DNA of 64,000 bases from Bdellovibrio sp. BCCA (GTDB lineage: Bacteria > Bdellovibrionota > Bdellovibrionia > Bdellovibrionales > Bdellovibrionaceae), in the NCBI RefSeq assembly GCF_037996825.1, contig NZ_JBBNAC010000001.1, positions 868,001 to 932,000 on the forward strand, read 5' to 3'. A program made the translations under genes and the position numbers. The first letter of the stretch is position 1; every line of letters starts with the position of its first letter. Of this stretch, positions 16,208 through 24,606 are shown piece after piece. The notes beneath the pieces were generated by a model that worked only from the letters and a program-made list of their open reading frames with translations, did no database searches and was not told the origin of the DNA.

Positions 16208-17883
16208 TTCTGTATGTTGTTAAAAAATTTGGGTTTTGATTTTCTTATAGCTTCAATAATTTTCAGGAAGTCGGTATAGACTTTTTCGCCGTTGGTGCAT
16301 GAGGCCGCTTCTATAGTGTTGCATTTTATATTATCTTTTAAATTTCCAGTATCAACGATAGATGCGAGTAATGTTTCCGCAGAAATTGAATACACTATCG
16401 CCCCGTCCGGTGCATAGTTCAGAGCTCTGTCTTGAATGTAGCTTGGAACTTCAGCGTTCGGATCTACATATAATTTTCTAAAAATGGCATCTCCCAGAGT
16501 ATAGGGAAACAGTTTGGTGGAAGCTTCGGATCTAAGGTCTAAACTTTGATCTGGCATAAAAGCAACTGTTAGAAATCCAAAGGAAGACGAATCAAGTTCA
16601 TTTAAAATTATTTGTGATCCTTGACGGTGCATGAGAAGGCGTCTTTCGCAGGCAGCTAATTCTAAATTTTTTGAGTGAATTCCGTAATCGGTGGACAGAT
16701 TGCTCTTAAGAAGCTTAAGAAATGCTACCACAGCTTTTTCACTGTAAAAGGATTGAGACTCTGTACGAACTCTTTTAATTTCTTTTAGTACTTCAAAAGT
16801 TACTTCTGAAGAAGGGATGATATCGTATTTGGAGAAATATGAAAATAGATCTGCGCTTTCATTTAGTCTCAAGGCCTCTAGAATTTCACCAGAATTCAGA
16901 GTTTTGATAAGAATATTTTGATTGGTGATGCTGACAAATTTCTCAACGTCGTATTGAAACTGCTTCGAAAGCGCCACGCTGAACAATAGATTATTGTGCT
17001 TCTGGTATGCGATTTGAGCCAGCTTGAATAAATTAGTATCAAGACGTTTGATTGCCAATGATACTACAACGGCAGTTTCTTTCCATGTTGAAGTTTCTTT
17101 TAATATCAAGAGACGTGAATCTAGCGCATTTTGTAACGTTAATAACTCAGAATTATTTACTGGTTTAAGGTACCCGGCTCTAAGCGCTAAAATATTATCT
17201 AGATCGTAAGTGGAGCGACAGGTTTGCAAAAGGTGCAAGGTGTGAGAGCTTAGCGCTTTTCTTCTAAAAGCAAGTTTCAGGGAATCTTGCGAACAAAGGC
17301 TTTGTAGAGAAACTTTTTGTGTGAGGGAGTCAGTATATGCGGCAAACTCATCGAGAGAAAAGTGATCAGTGTCAACATAGAGGTATAATTTCTTTTCGAT
17401 GAAATCTGTCGGTACTAACTCGGAGTTCAGTTCATAGTTTGATGTCCGATTGTTAAGTGCGATCAAGTCTTGTACTGGCATTTTTGAGATATTGCTTGAA
17501 AACTTGATAGACCACTGAAGAAAATTTTTAAAATGGAGTTTTCTTTTTTCTTGGGGAATACTTTCCGAGTAGTCAGTCATTGATTTGATTAAATTGCTAA
17601 ATGCAACTTCATGAACGGAAAGAAGTGCCTTTTGAGCCTCGGCCTTTCGGAGCTGGGACCATACCAAACATAAATCGCCGGGCTTAGTACTTGTGCTTAA
17701 TGATACAATGTCGAGATCTTCAGTTTTCGTCTGAGTGTTCTCACAGAATTGTGGATCTCGAACGGCAGCGATAGTGGCTGTGCCGTTGTTATTTTTTGCG
17801 CTATCTTTTTTAAATGAGCAAGCCCCCATGCTGAAGCACAGTGCTGAAAAAATTAGAATAGGGGCTCTTGATATTTTGCTCAT
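16204..17883 (-). CDS. Large lipoprotein, unknown
   Basis: A 559-residue lipoprotein. The ATG at 17883 opens a clear type II leader, ISRAPILIFSALCFSMGAC, with the lipidated Cys in MGAC followed by SFKKDSAKNNNG. The rest is largely helical, rich in Leu, Ser and Lys, with scattered cysteines and no named domain; regularly spaced helices recall repeat-scaffold proteins. It begins 11 bases after the small exported protein upstream, so both are in one transcript. Its first mature residues (CSFxKD) match those of the lipoprotein at 38516, hinting at a shared family. Confidence 0.7.
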   Translation of the reverse strand: MSKISRAPILIFSALCFSMGACSFKKDSAKNNNGTATIAAVRDPQFCENTQTKTEDLDIVSLSTSTKPGDLCLVWSQLRKAEAQKALLSVHEVAFSNLIKSMTDYSESIPQEKRKLHFKNFLQWSIKFSSNISKMPVQDLIALNNRTSNYELNSELVPTDFIEKKLYLYVDTDHFSLDEFAAYTDSLTQKVSLQSLCSQDSLKLAFRRKALSSHTLHLLQTCRSTYDLDNILALRAGYLKPVNNSELLTLQNALDSRLLILKETSTWKETAVVVSLAIKRLDTNLFKLAQIAYQKHNNLLFSVALSKQFQYDVEKFVSITNQNILIKTLNSGEILEALRLNESADLFSYFSKYDIIPSSEVTFEVLKEIKRVRTESQSFYSEKAVVAFLKLLKSNLSTDYGIHSKNLELAACERRLLMHRQGSQIILNELDSSSFGFLTVAFMPDQSLDLRSEASTKLFPYTLGDAIFRKLYVDPNAEVPSYIQDRALNYAPDGAIVYSISAETLLASIVDTGNLKDNIKCNTIEAASCTNGEKVYTDFLKIIEAIRKSKPKFFNNIQK

Positions 17884-17894
17884 TTGGGAATTTT

Positions 17895-18260
17895 TTAGAA
17901 GCCTTTGCAGTTGTCTTTGCCGCGAGAGATTTCGCATGCCACTTGGTGCAAGCCTCTGATTTGAGACCATGCGCTGTCGACTTCGTCTTCAGACTCAGTT
18001 CTGTCAGCGTTTTCTCTGATGATTTCAGCTTCCACGATCAACTTCGTTAATTGACCAACTTTATTGCCTTCAGCAGTTGATGCTAGGCCTACTTCTTCTT
18101 GGAAAATATTCATTTCTTTGATCATTTCTTCCATTTGGAACGATTGATTCGCCATAATTCTAGTGTGTTCCAAGTCAAACTCAGCAGATTCTTCTGCCAT
18201 AGCATGAACTGAACCTAAAAGAACTAACGCCGCGATAGCCATTTTGAATTGCTTTTTCAT
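17895..18260 (-). CDS. Small exported helical protein, unknown
   Basis: A 121-residue protein from the ATG at 18260, which has a strong AAAAGGAGAGAG ribosome site. The signal peptide is KKQFKMAIAALVLLGSVHAMA, cleaved near AMA-EES. The mature part is acidic and predicted helical, with two cysteines near the end (VACEISRGKDNC) likely to pair. No family is recognised. It is the first gene of a two-gene operon with the large lipoprotein; a functional link is possible but unproven. Confidence 0.7.
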   Translation of the reverse strand: MKKQFKMAIAALVLLGSVHAMAEESAEFDLEHTRIMANQSFQMEEMIKEMNIFQEEVGLASTAEGNKVGQLTKLIVEAEIIRENADRTESEDEVDSAWSQIRGLHQVACEISRGKDNCKGF

Positions 18261-18463
18261 GTTCTCTCTCTCCTTTTTGGTTTTATCCAAAACATTGATA
18301 TGCGAGGGCCGTGCCTGCATTTAATGCGTTTATGGGGGATTTTACTGTTTAAGAAGGAGACAGGGGACGGTGATTGGCTTCGGGGAGAATCGGTCGTCTC
18401 AGTATAAGACACTCGGGCTTTGTGATTGATGAAGCTTAAAAATTCTGCAAGCGAATCAAAAAT

Positions 18464-18500
18464 AAAAAGCACTGACTTTAATGGTCAGTGCTTTTTTATT
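18464..18500 (-). terminator. Terminator of the repeat lipoprotein gene
   Basis: AGCACTGAC and GTCAGTGCT form a perfect nine-base stem with a seven-base loop; on the minus strand a T-run follows. It starts six bases after the stop of the 18506-19519 gene. Confidence 0.85.
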
Positions 18501-18505
18501 TTAAC

Positions 18506-19519
18506 TTAGTGTTTTCCTAGATTAGCCAACAACATCTGCATGAAAGTCATCATCATTTGTTGTTGTGACGTACCCATACCTGTTGAAGGAAGTGCCGCTG
18601 ATTGGCCTTGAGTCAAACTGCCAAGTAGAGTTGAGATCATTGAGTTGTTGATCACTTGAGAACCTGCGAGCTGTCCCAAGCCAAAGTTAGAACCTGAAGT
18701 GAATGCACCCAATAAATTCTGCAACATCGAAGTGTTCATACCACCAGGAAGATTGATTCCAGAAATTCCTGTCACAGAACCCATGCCGATTTGACCAAGG
18801 ATGCTTGTCAGCATTGAAGAGTTAAAGCCGGATTTTCCGATTCCAAGAGTCGCGCCTGATGAAATACTTTGAATAATGCTTGAAAGATCAGTTCCGCCAA
18901 GACCTGTATTGCCAAGGTTACCAGTCAATGAACTAATCAGTGATCCCGCGACTTGCGAAATGTTTCCTGAAGTCACTCCAGCCACCGGAAGATTTTGAAA
19001 CAAAGATCCCGTCAGAGTTTGAATCAAACCTGTTGGCAATCCGCCACCCGTGCCTGTTGTCGAATTTAAAATTGAACTCAACGATCCGTTGCCAATAATT
19101 CCCAACAAATCACTTAACTGTGAACTTGGGAGTCCGATATTGCCGGCACCCTGAGTGGCACCACCAATAAGAACGGGGATGATGGCGCTGAGATCATTAC
19201 TGTTGCCAAGACCTGAACCATTGAGAGCAGAACCTGCCATTCCCAGGATCATACTGATCTGTGAACTATCTAACATCAATCCTGATGAAAGTTTTTGATT
19301 CGTGATTTTAGTTGCGACGTTGTGATCAACAGAATGTTCTTTCAAAGCCGCTTCAATATTATTAAGCATCTTTTGTGCTTCAGAGTTATTCACGACAGGA
19401 GCTGTTGAAGCTGCCTCTTGTGAACCGTCGTTAGTTGCTTTTAGTGGAGCTAAGTTATTATTGCATCCTGCAAGAAACCCAATCGCTAACAATGCTGAAA
19501 CGATAACCTGTTTGTTCAT
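18506..19519 (-). CDS. Lipoprotein of repeated Gly/Ser/Leu units
   Basis: A 337-residue lipoprotein. The leader NKQVIVSALLAIGFLAGC has a proper lipobox (LAGC), then Asn-rich CNNNLAPLK. From about residue 80 to 310 the protein consists of loosely repeated units of 35-45 residues, each with a motif like 'S-x-L/I-L-x-x-L/I-L-G-x-L/I-G' (for example SSQLSDLLGIIGNGSL, SSMLTSILGQIGMGS, TSMLQNLLGAFTSGS). Charged residues are almost absent there. It ends in a Met/Gln-rich helix. No family is recognised; a surface or periplasmic scaffold is a guess. It is monocistronic. Confidence 0.72.
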   Translation of the reverse strand: MNKQVIVSALLAIGFLAGCNNNLAPLKATNDGSQEAASTAPVVNNSEAQKMLNNIEAALKEHSVDHNVATKITNQKLSSGLMLDSSQISMILGMAGSALNGSGLGNSNDLSAIIPVLIGGATQGAGNIGLPSSQLSDLLGIIGNGSLSSILNSTTGTGGGLPTGLIQTLTGSLFQNLPVAGVTSGNISQVAGSLISSLTGNLGNTGLGGTDLSSIIQSISSGATLGIGKSGFNSSMLTSILGQIGMGSVTGISGINLPGGMNTSMLQNLLGAFTSGSNFGLGQLAGSQVINNSMISTLLGSLTQGQSAALPSTGMGTSQQQMMMTFMQMLLANLGKH

Positions 19520-19831
19520 GTGGTTCCCTCCTCATTGAGATCCGAAATCAGGTTAGTTCTAAATTTTGAAAATAAAAACCGGGTGAAAAAAATAAATTTT
19601 GCGCTGTTCACGCTTCTGACAGTTTTAAAAAACTAAGTGTTCAAAAAATTTTCACTAGAGCTGAGATAACATAAGAATGACTGATCGTTGTTCAGTTCAA
19701 AAAGCTTACGACGTTTTTTTCGTTTATTATGTAAATGTGGTAATCTCAAAACGAAGCGATGAAAAATCTCATCGCCGTTCTAATAACAACAGAATGCTCG
19801 CTACAAAGATTTATGCGAACGCATGCACTTT
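19520..19831. other. 312-base A+T-rich spacer
   Basis: No credible gene is seen; the only ORF crossing it (19677 on) has no ribosome site and runs antisense into the HAD gene. Near 19751-19779 is a stem GCGATGA/TCATCGC, with outer AACG/CGTT pairing, that on the minus strand is followed by TTCGTTTT and so can end the HAD transcript. The part next to 19519 is A+T-rich and should hold the promoter of the repeat lipoprotein, but no convincing -35/-10 pair stands out. Confidence 0.5.
19745..19779 (-). terminator. Likely terminator of the HAD gene
   Basis: A perfect seven-base stem GCGATGA/TCATCGC with a six-base loop, extended by AACG/CGTT, is followed on the minus strand by a short T-tract. It lies about 50 bases past the HAD stop codon. 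Confidence 0.5.
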
Positions 19832-20605
19832 TTATTTTTTCAAAATCGCAGCGGCAATCTCAGTAAATCCCAAACCACCACGCGCTTTCGTCACGTAAGT
19901 AGGCTTGTTCTTAATCTGATCAATGAAGTTTTGAATATTCGCAACGGCAAAACTGTGAGGGAAGTAGGTGAACATTGGCTCATCGTTTGGAGAATCTCCG
20001 CTAAAGCCACAGACTTTTTTTGCGTCTTCTGCATTCACGCCAAATTCTTTTTCTAAGAAGCGCAAAGACATCGTGAGTTTGTCATAACTTCCAAACCAAC
20101 CATTCACGTGAATGGAGCTGACTTTTGCTTGAGCGCCATGGGAATGAAAGATATCGACAATCTTTTGCACTTCACTTTGAGGCAGAGCGGGGACGTCCTC
20201 ACAGAAATCGATGGCCAGATCCATCAAACGACAAAACTGATCACTGGCAAGATCGCAGCCAGGAACTTTTTGAAGAATTTCTTTTTCCAACTGCTGAAGC
20301 TTTAAGCGATTTTCTTTTTGTGTTTGCTCATCAAAAAAGAAATGGCGATGCATTTTTTTTCCATGGTAGCGGAAATAAAATCCGCCGTTTTCTCCAACAA
20401 TGCCACTCACGGGCCAGACGCGCGCAATCATTTCGCACCAACCAGCAGGACGACCCGTTACCGGAATTACGTGGATGCCGGAGTCATGAAGTTTCCATAA
20501 AGCCTCGTAAGCTTCAGGACCTAGATGACCTTCATCCGTCAAAGTGTCGTCGATATCTGTGAGAAGAAATTGAAGTCGGTGATTGAAATTCGAAACGTCT
20601 TGCAT
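19832..20605 (-). CDS. HAD-IIB family phosphatase
   Basis: A 257-residue hydrolase of the haloacid dehalogenase superfamily, Cof/sucrose-phosphatase-like branch. Motif I is LLTDIDDTLTDEG (nucleophile Asp and acid Asp), motif II VIPVTGRPAGW, and motif IV GFSGDSPNDEPMF. The cap region carries HVNGWFGSYDKLTMSL. Such enzymes dephosphorylate sugar phosphates (mannosyl-3-phosphoglycerate, sucrose-phosphate, trehalose-phosphate), so substrate is open. Upstream of its start is a cluster of GGTACC-containing repeats. It is divergent from topA. Confidence 0.85.
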   Translation of the reverse strand: MQDVSNFNHRLQFLLTDIDDTLTDEGHLGPEAYEALWKLHDSGIHVIPVTGRPAGWCEMIARVWPVSGIVGENGGFYFRYHGKKMHRHFFFDEQTQKENRLKLQQLEKEILQKVPGCDLASDQFCRLMDLAIDFCEDVPALPQSEVQKIVDIFHSHGAQAKVSSIHVNGWFGSYDKLTMSLRFLEKEFGVNAEDAKKVCGFSGDSPNDEPMFTYFPHSFAVANIQNFIDQIKNKPTYVTKARGGLGFTEIAAAILKK

Positions 20606-20610
20606 ACCTC

Positions 20611-20706
20611 AAGGTACCAGCTTCCCATCGTACCGAAAAGGAACATGTACCTTTTTTCGACAGAGGGAAGCAGGTACCTATGGCGAATGGCTGGTACCTA
20701 TGGCGA
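20611..20706. repeat. GGTACC-rich repeat cluster between HAD gene and topA
   Basis: In about 95 bases there are three GGTACC hexamers and two partial GTACC copies. AGGTACCAGCTTCCC at 20612-20626 and GGGAAGCAGGTACCT at 20665-20679 form an inverted repeat with 14 of 15 matches. GGTACCTATGGCGA occurs twice as a direct repeat, at 20673-20686 and 20693-20706. This looks like a regulator-binding region or a remnant of a dispersed repeat. Confidence 0.7.
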
Positions 20707-20830
20707 GGGTTGTCAAAAATTAGACTTGCACCAAAAGGCAATCGCCTTCATTTTTTGTCTATATATATAGTACGGGCTACACCACAGACATTTGTCTAGG
20801 TGAGATCCGAACTACAATGAAGGACTTAGC

Positions 20831-23524
20831 ATGGCCAAAAAAAGTGACGCATCAGATGGTATTAAGCTTGTCATTGTGGAGTCTCCCACAAAAGCCAAGA
20901 CCATTCGTAAGTTCCTCGGAAGAGATTATGTCGTTGAATCTTGCATGGGTCATATCCGTGACCTGCCACAATCTGCGAAAGACATTCCTGAGAAAGTAAA
21001 AAAAGAGAAGTGGGCACAGCTTGGTGTCAACGTCGATAAAAACTTTGAACCTCTTTACTGCGTTCCTAAAGACAAAGTGAAAGTGGTGAAAAACCTGAAA
21101 GACAAACTTGATGAAGCCTCAGAGCTCTTCCTCGCAACCGATGAAGACCGCGAAGGGGAGTCAATCAGTTGGCATTTGTTGGAAGTTCTAAAACCGAAAG
21201 TTCCCACAAAGCGCATGGTGTTTCATGAGATCACGAAGGACGCGATTCAGAAAGCGTTGAAAGATACACGTGAAATCGATTTGAATCTTGTGCGTGCACA
21301 AGAAGCGCGCCGTGTTTTAGACCGTTTGGTGGGTTACACCATTTCTCCGCTGCTTTGGAAAAAAGTGGCTTACGGTCTTTCTGCGGGTCGCGTGCAATCC
21401 GTGGCCGTTCGTTTGATTGTTGAAAGAGAACTTGAGCGCATCCGCTTTAAAAAATCCGCTTACTGGGGAGTTCTTGCCGAACTTTCTAAAGACGGTGTGA
21501 ACTTCGAATCTCGTTTGCAGCAATATAAAAATCAAAGAGTTGCAACAGGTAAAGACTTCGACGGTTTGACAGGTCAACTGACAGCCGGAAAAGATGTTTT
21601 AGTTTTAGATGAAAAAACGGCGGCAAAACTCGCTGCTGATTTGAAATCCGGTGCATGGACTGTTTCTGATGTGGAAGAAAAACCCACGTTCAGAAAACCA
21701 GCGGCTCCGTTTATCACTTCGACTTTGCAACAGGAAGCCAACCGAAAATTAGGCCTAAGCTCTCGCGAAACAATGCAAGTCGCGCAGAAATTGTACGAGC
21801 AAGGTTTCATCACCTATATGCGTACGGATTCTACGTTCTTGTCGAATGAAGCGATCAATGCGTCTCGCGATTGTATTCAATCGAAATACGGAAAAGAGTA
21901 TCTGACTCCACAACCGCGCAACTATGCTGCGAAAAAAGTGAAAGGCGCGCAAGAGGCCCATGAAGCCATCCGCCCTGCAGGAAATCAATTCATGGACCCA
22001 GATGAGACAGGTCTGACTGGAACTCAATTCCGCCTTTATGATTTGATCTGGAAACGCACGATTGCTTCGCAAATGGTCGACGCTCGTCAAAAGCAAGTGA
22101 GCGCAAAGATCACAGTGGGTGATGCTTTGTTTGGTGCTTCGGGAATGACAATTGAGTTCCCGGGTTTCTTGCGTGCTTACGTTGAAGGAAGTGACGATCC
22201 AGAAGCAGATTTGGCTGAAAGAGAAGTGCGCTTGCCGGCGTTGAAAGTCAAAGACGCTGTGAAATGCGCAAAATTAGATCCAACATCGCATGAAACAAAA
22301 CCGCCAGCTCGTTATACAGAGGCAAGCCTTGTACAAACGATGGAAAAAGAAGGTATCGGTCGTCCGTCGACGTACGCTTCTGTTATCGGAACGATCATCG
22401 ATCGTGGTTACGTTCGTAAGAATGGAACAGCTTTGATTCCGACTTTCACGGCGATGATTGTTTCAAAACTTTTAAGTCAGTATTTGTCTGAGTATGTGGA
22501 TCTTGGATTTACTTCCGAGATGGAACAAAGTCTTGATAATATCGCCGACGGTGATTTGGATTGGGAAAAATATTTGGCGTCGATCTACAAAGGACCAAAA
22601 GGTCTGCGTTCCCGTGTCGACGATCAAGAGGAAAAAATCAATCCCGATGAAGCGCGCACAATGACTTTGGAAGGCATGGATAAATATAAATTCCACGTCG
22701 GCCGTTATGGTGCCTACGTCACAACAAAGCGTGACGGAGAAGATGTTAGTGCTTCGTTGCCAGACAATGAATCTCCTGCAGATATCACTCCTGAAATCGC
22801 TGAAAAATTGATTGATCAAAAAATCAATGGGGCTGACTCCATCGGAAAAGATCCAAAAACAGATCTTCCAGTTTACGTATTGAATGGCCGCTATGGTCCT
22901 TACGTGCAGCTGGGTGATGTGTCTCCAGAAGATGATAAACCAAAACGGGCTTCTCTTCCTCCAGGCACTCAGCCGGAGCAAGTGGATCTCAAGATGGCAT
23001 TGGAACTTTTGTCTTTGCCAAAAACTTTGGGTGAACATCCCGGCACGGGTAAGGAAATCAAAGCGGGCTTGGGTCGCTTTGGTCCATTCGTTGTGCACGA
23101 TGGAGATTATCGTTCTATTCCAAAAGGCGAAAGTATCTTCACAATCACTTTGGAAAGAGCTCTTGAAATGCTCAGCCAACCGAAGAAGGGGCGTGGTAAA
23201 GCGGCTCCATTGAAAGATCTTGGGGCACACCCGGATTCTGGCGATGCGATTCAGGTTTATAACGGACCTTACGGGCCTTACATTAAGAGCGGAAAAGTGA
23301 ATGTGTCTTTGCCAGAGGGAACAACTCCCGACACAGTGACTTTAGAACAAGCTGTTGCCTTGATTAATGAAAAGGGCGGCACGAAGGTTAAAGGAAAAGG
23401 CAAAGCCAAAGGAGCTGCGAAAGCGGCTGCTCCCAAGAAGGCTTTAAAGAAAGCTACGACCGCTAAGGACAAAGCCGAAGCTCTCGGTGTCAAAAAAGTA
23501 GTCACTCGCAAGTCAAAAAAGTAA
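20831..23524 (+). CDS. topA: DNA topoisomerase I
   Basis: An 897-residue type IA topoisomerase, which relaxes negative supercoils. The Toprim domain starts KLVIVESPTKAKTIRKFLG and includes the acidic triad TDEDREGE; the catalytic tyrosine is Tyr329 in FITYMRTDS. After the core, from about residue 600, are four or five repeats of the type 'GRYGAYV/GRYGPYVQ/GRFGPFV/GPYGPYI' (topoisomerase I C-terminal repeat) instead of cysteine zinc fingers. A Lys/Ala-rich tail of about 45 residues ends the protein. GAAGGAC precedes the ATG. It is monocistronic with a hairpin after it. Confidence 0.96.
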   Translation: MAKKSDASDGIKLVIVESPTKAKTIRKFLGRDYVVESCMGHIRDLPQSAKDIPEKVKKEKWAQLGVNVDKNFEPLYCVPKDKVKVVKNLKDKLDEASELFLATDEDREGESISWHLLEVLKPKVPTKRMVFHEITKDAIQKALKDTREIDLNLVRAQEARRVLDRLVGYTISPLLWKKVAYGLSAGRVQSVAVRLIVERELERIRFKKSAYWGVLAELSKDGVNFESRLQQYKNQRVATGKDFDGLTGQLTAGKDVLVLDEKTAAKLAADLKSGAWTVSDVEEKPTFRKPAAPFITSTLQQEANRKLGLSSRETMQVAQKLYEQGFITYMRTDSTFLSNEAINASRDCIQSKYGKEYLTPQPRNYAAKKVKGAQEAHEAIRPAGNQFMDPDETGLTGTQFRLYDLIWKRTIASQMVDARQKQVSAKITVGDALFGASGMTIEFPGFLRAYVEGSDDPEADLAEREVRLPALKVKDAVKCAKLDPTSHETKPPARYTEASLVQTMEKEGIGRPSTYASVIGTIIDRGYVRKNGTALIPTFTAMIVSKLLSQYLSEYVDLGFTSEMEQSLDNIADGDLDWEKYLASIYKGPKGLRSRVDDQEEKINPDEARTMTLEGMDKYKFHVGRYGAYVTTKRDGEDVSASLPDNESPADITPEIAEKLIDQKINGADSIGKDPKTDLPVYVLNGRYGPYVQLGDVSPEDDKPKRASLPPGTQPEQVDLKMALELLSLPKTLGEHPGTGKEIKAGLGRFGPFVVHDGDYRSIPKGESIFTITLERALEMLSQPKKGRGKAAPLKDLGAHPDSGDAIQVYNGPYGPYIKSGKVNVSLPEGTTPDTVTLEQAVALINEKGGTKVKGKGKAKGAAKAAAPKKALKKATTAKDKAEALGVKKVVTRKSKK

Positions 23525-23531
23525 TTTGTTC

Positions 23532-23558
23532 ATCCCCCTTTTCGTAAGGGGGATTCTT
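23532..23558 (+). terminator. Hairpin after topA
   Basis: ATCCCCCTT/AAGGGGGAT is a perfect nine-base stem with a five-base TTCGT loop, followed by TCTTTG. The T-tract is weak but the stem is strong and lies seven bases past the stop. Confidence 0.65.
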
Positions 23559-23602
23559 TGCTAAATTTGCTCGACGTAATTTCAGGAACAGTCGGAGTAA
23601 GT

Positions 23603-24502
23603 ATGAGCGACAGCTCACGCAAAGGACAATTAGAACTGGGGATCAATCGCGCTCCAGAGAAAGATAGAAACTTCCACTTGGGTGGACGTAGTTTTTATTT
23701 CTTCGACTTTGACGACAACATCGCGTTTCTTACGACACCTCTAATTCTTTTCCATAAAAATGATCGCTCCGAAGTGCAAATCTCTAGCGGAGATTTCGCT
23801 CAGTACCATCAGTCGATTGGTAAGTCCGGTCCTTACGCTGACTACCAACTTGATTTCTGTGACATGACAGGAACATTCCGTAACTTCCGCGATGTGCATA
23901 TTGGTGAAGTCGAAAAACTTCAGGGTAAAAAGCAAATTTTCGTGCAAGATGTGGCCGCTGCTTTGGGCTTTCCGGATTTTCAATGGAAAGGTCCGTCTTG
24001 GGAGTGTTTCTATCACGCGGCGTTCAATCAACGCCCGGTTTCTGTGATCACGGCTCGCGGTCACCATCCCGAAACTTTAAAAGATGGCATCCGCGTTTTC
24101 GTTCAAAATAAACTGCTTCCTTTAGAACCTAATTACCTCAGCATCTATCCCGTGAGTCATAAAGAGACACGTTTAGAGTTGGGCGATTTGGATTTCACAC
24201 AAGGAACCGCAGAGTTAAAACAGCGCGCCATTCGTGCGAGTGTGGAAAAGGCCATTGAACTTTATGGCTACAACGCACATCACCGTTTTGGTATGTCCGA
24301 TGATGATCCTAAAAATATCCAACTTATCGTTGAAGAGATGACTCGACTAAAGGCGAGATTCCCTGAGATGTCTTTCTTTATGATCGAAACACAGCATGGA
24401 AACTTCATTAAACATGAAGTGAAGCTGGGCGGTTTGCGCGGTGAGAAAGTGGAGAACCTCTCACAACTGTCCTTTTTCGAAGAAGACAGACAAAAGTCCT
24501 AA
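23603..24502 (+). CDS. HAD-superfamily-like protein, unassigned
   Basis: A 299-residue protein from the ATG at 23603, which has GGAGTAAGT before it (a TTG at 23558 is less likely). It carries the order of HAD motifs: motif I FYFFDFDDNI (Asp35, Asp37, but Asn where Thr is usual), motif II VSVITARGH, a later Lys in VEKAIELYG, and motif IV GMSDDDPKN. Between I and II lies a long insert with aromatic residues and no cap I recognise. This suggests a phosphohydrolase, but the family is not one I can name. It stands between topA and prc. Confidence 0.72.
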   Translation: MSDSSRKGQLELGINRAPEKDRNFHLGGRSFYFFDFDDNIAFLTTPLILFHKNDRSEVQISSGDFAQYHQSIGKSGPYADYQLDFCDMTGTFRNFRDVHIGEVEKLQGKKQIFVQDVAAALGFPDFQWKGPSWECFYHAAFNQRPVSVITARGHHPETLKDGIRVFVQNKLLPLEPNYLSIYPVSHKETRLELGDLDFTQGTAELKQRAIRASVEKAIELYGYNAHHRFGMSDDDPKNIQLIVEEMTRLKARFPEMSFFMIETQHGNFIKHEVKLGGLRGEKVENLSQLSFFEEDRQKS

Positions 24503-24606
24503 AATCCTTCCCACGTCCTAATTTATGACGAGCTTCATAAATAGAATGCTCTCTACTAAATCTTTGATAATCTAATGAAATCAGTTTCGAACATGGAAGG
24601 ATCAGC

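Noticed and set aside
19677-19898. ORF in the 312-base spacer
   Set aside because: It lacks a ribosome site, is A+T-driven and ends inside the HAD gene on the other strand.
22472-23230. 252-codon minus-strand ORF inside topA
   Set aside because: Antisense to conserved topoisomerase repeats; translation shows no family features.
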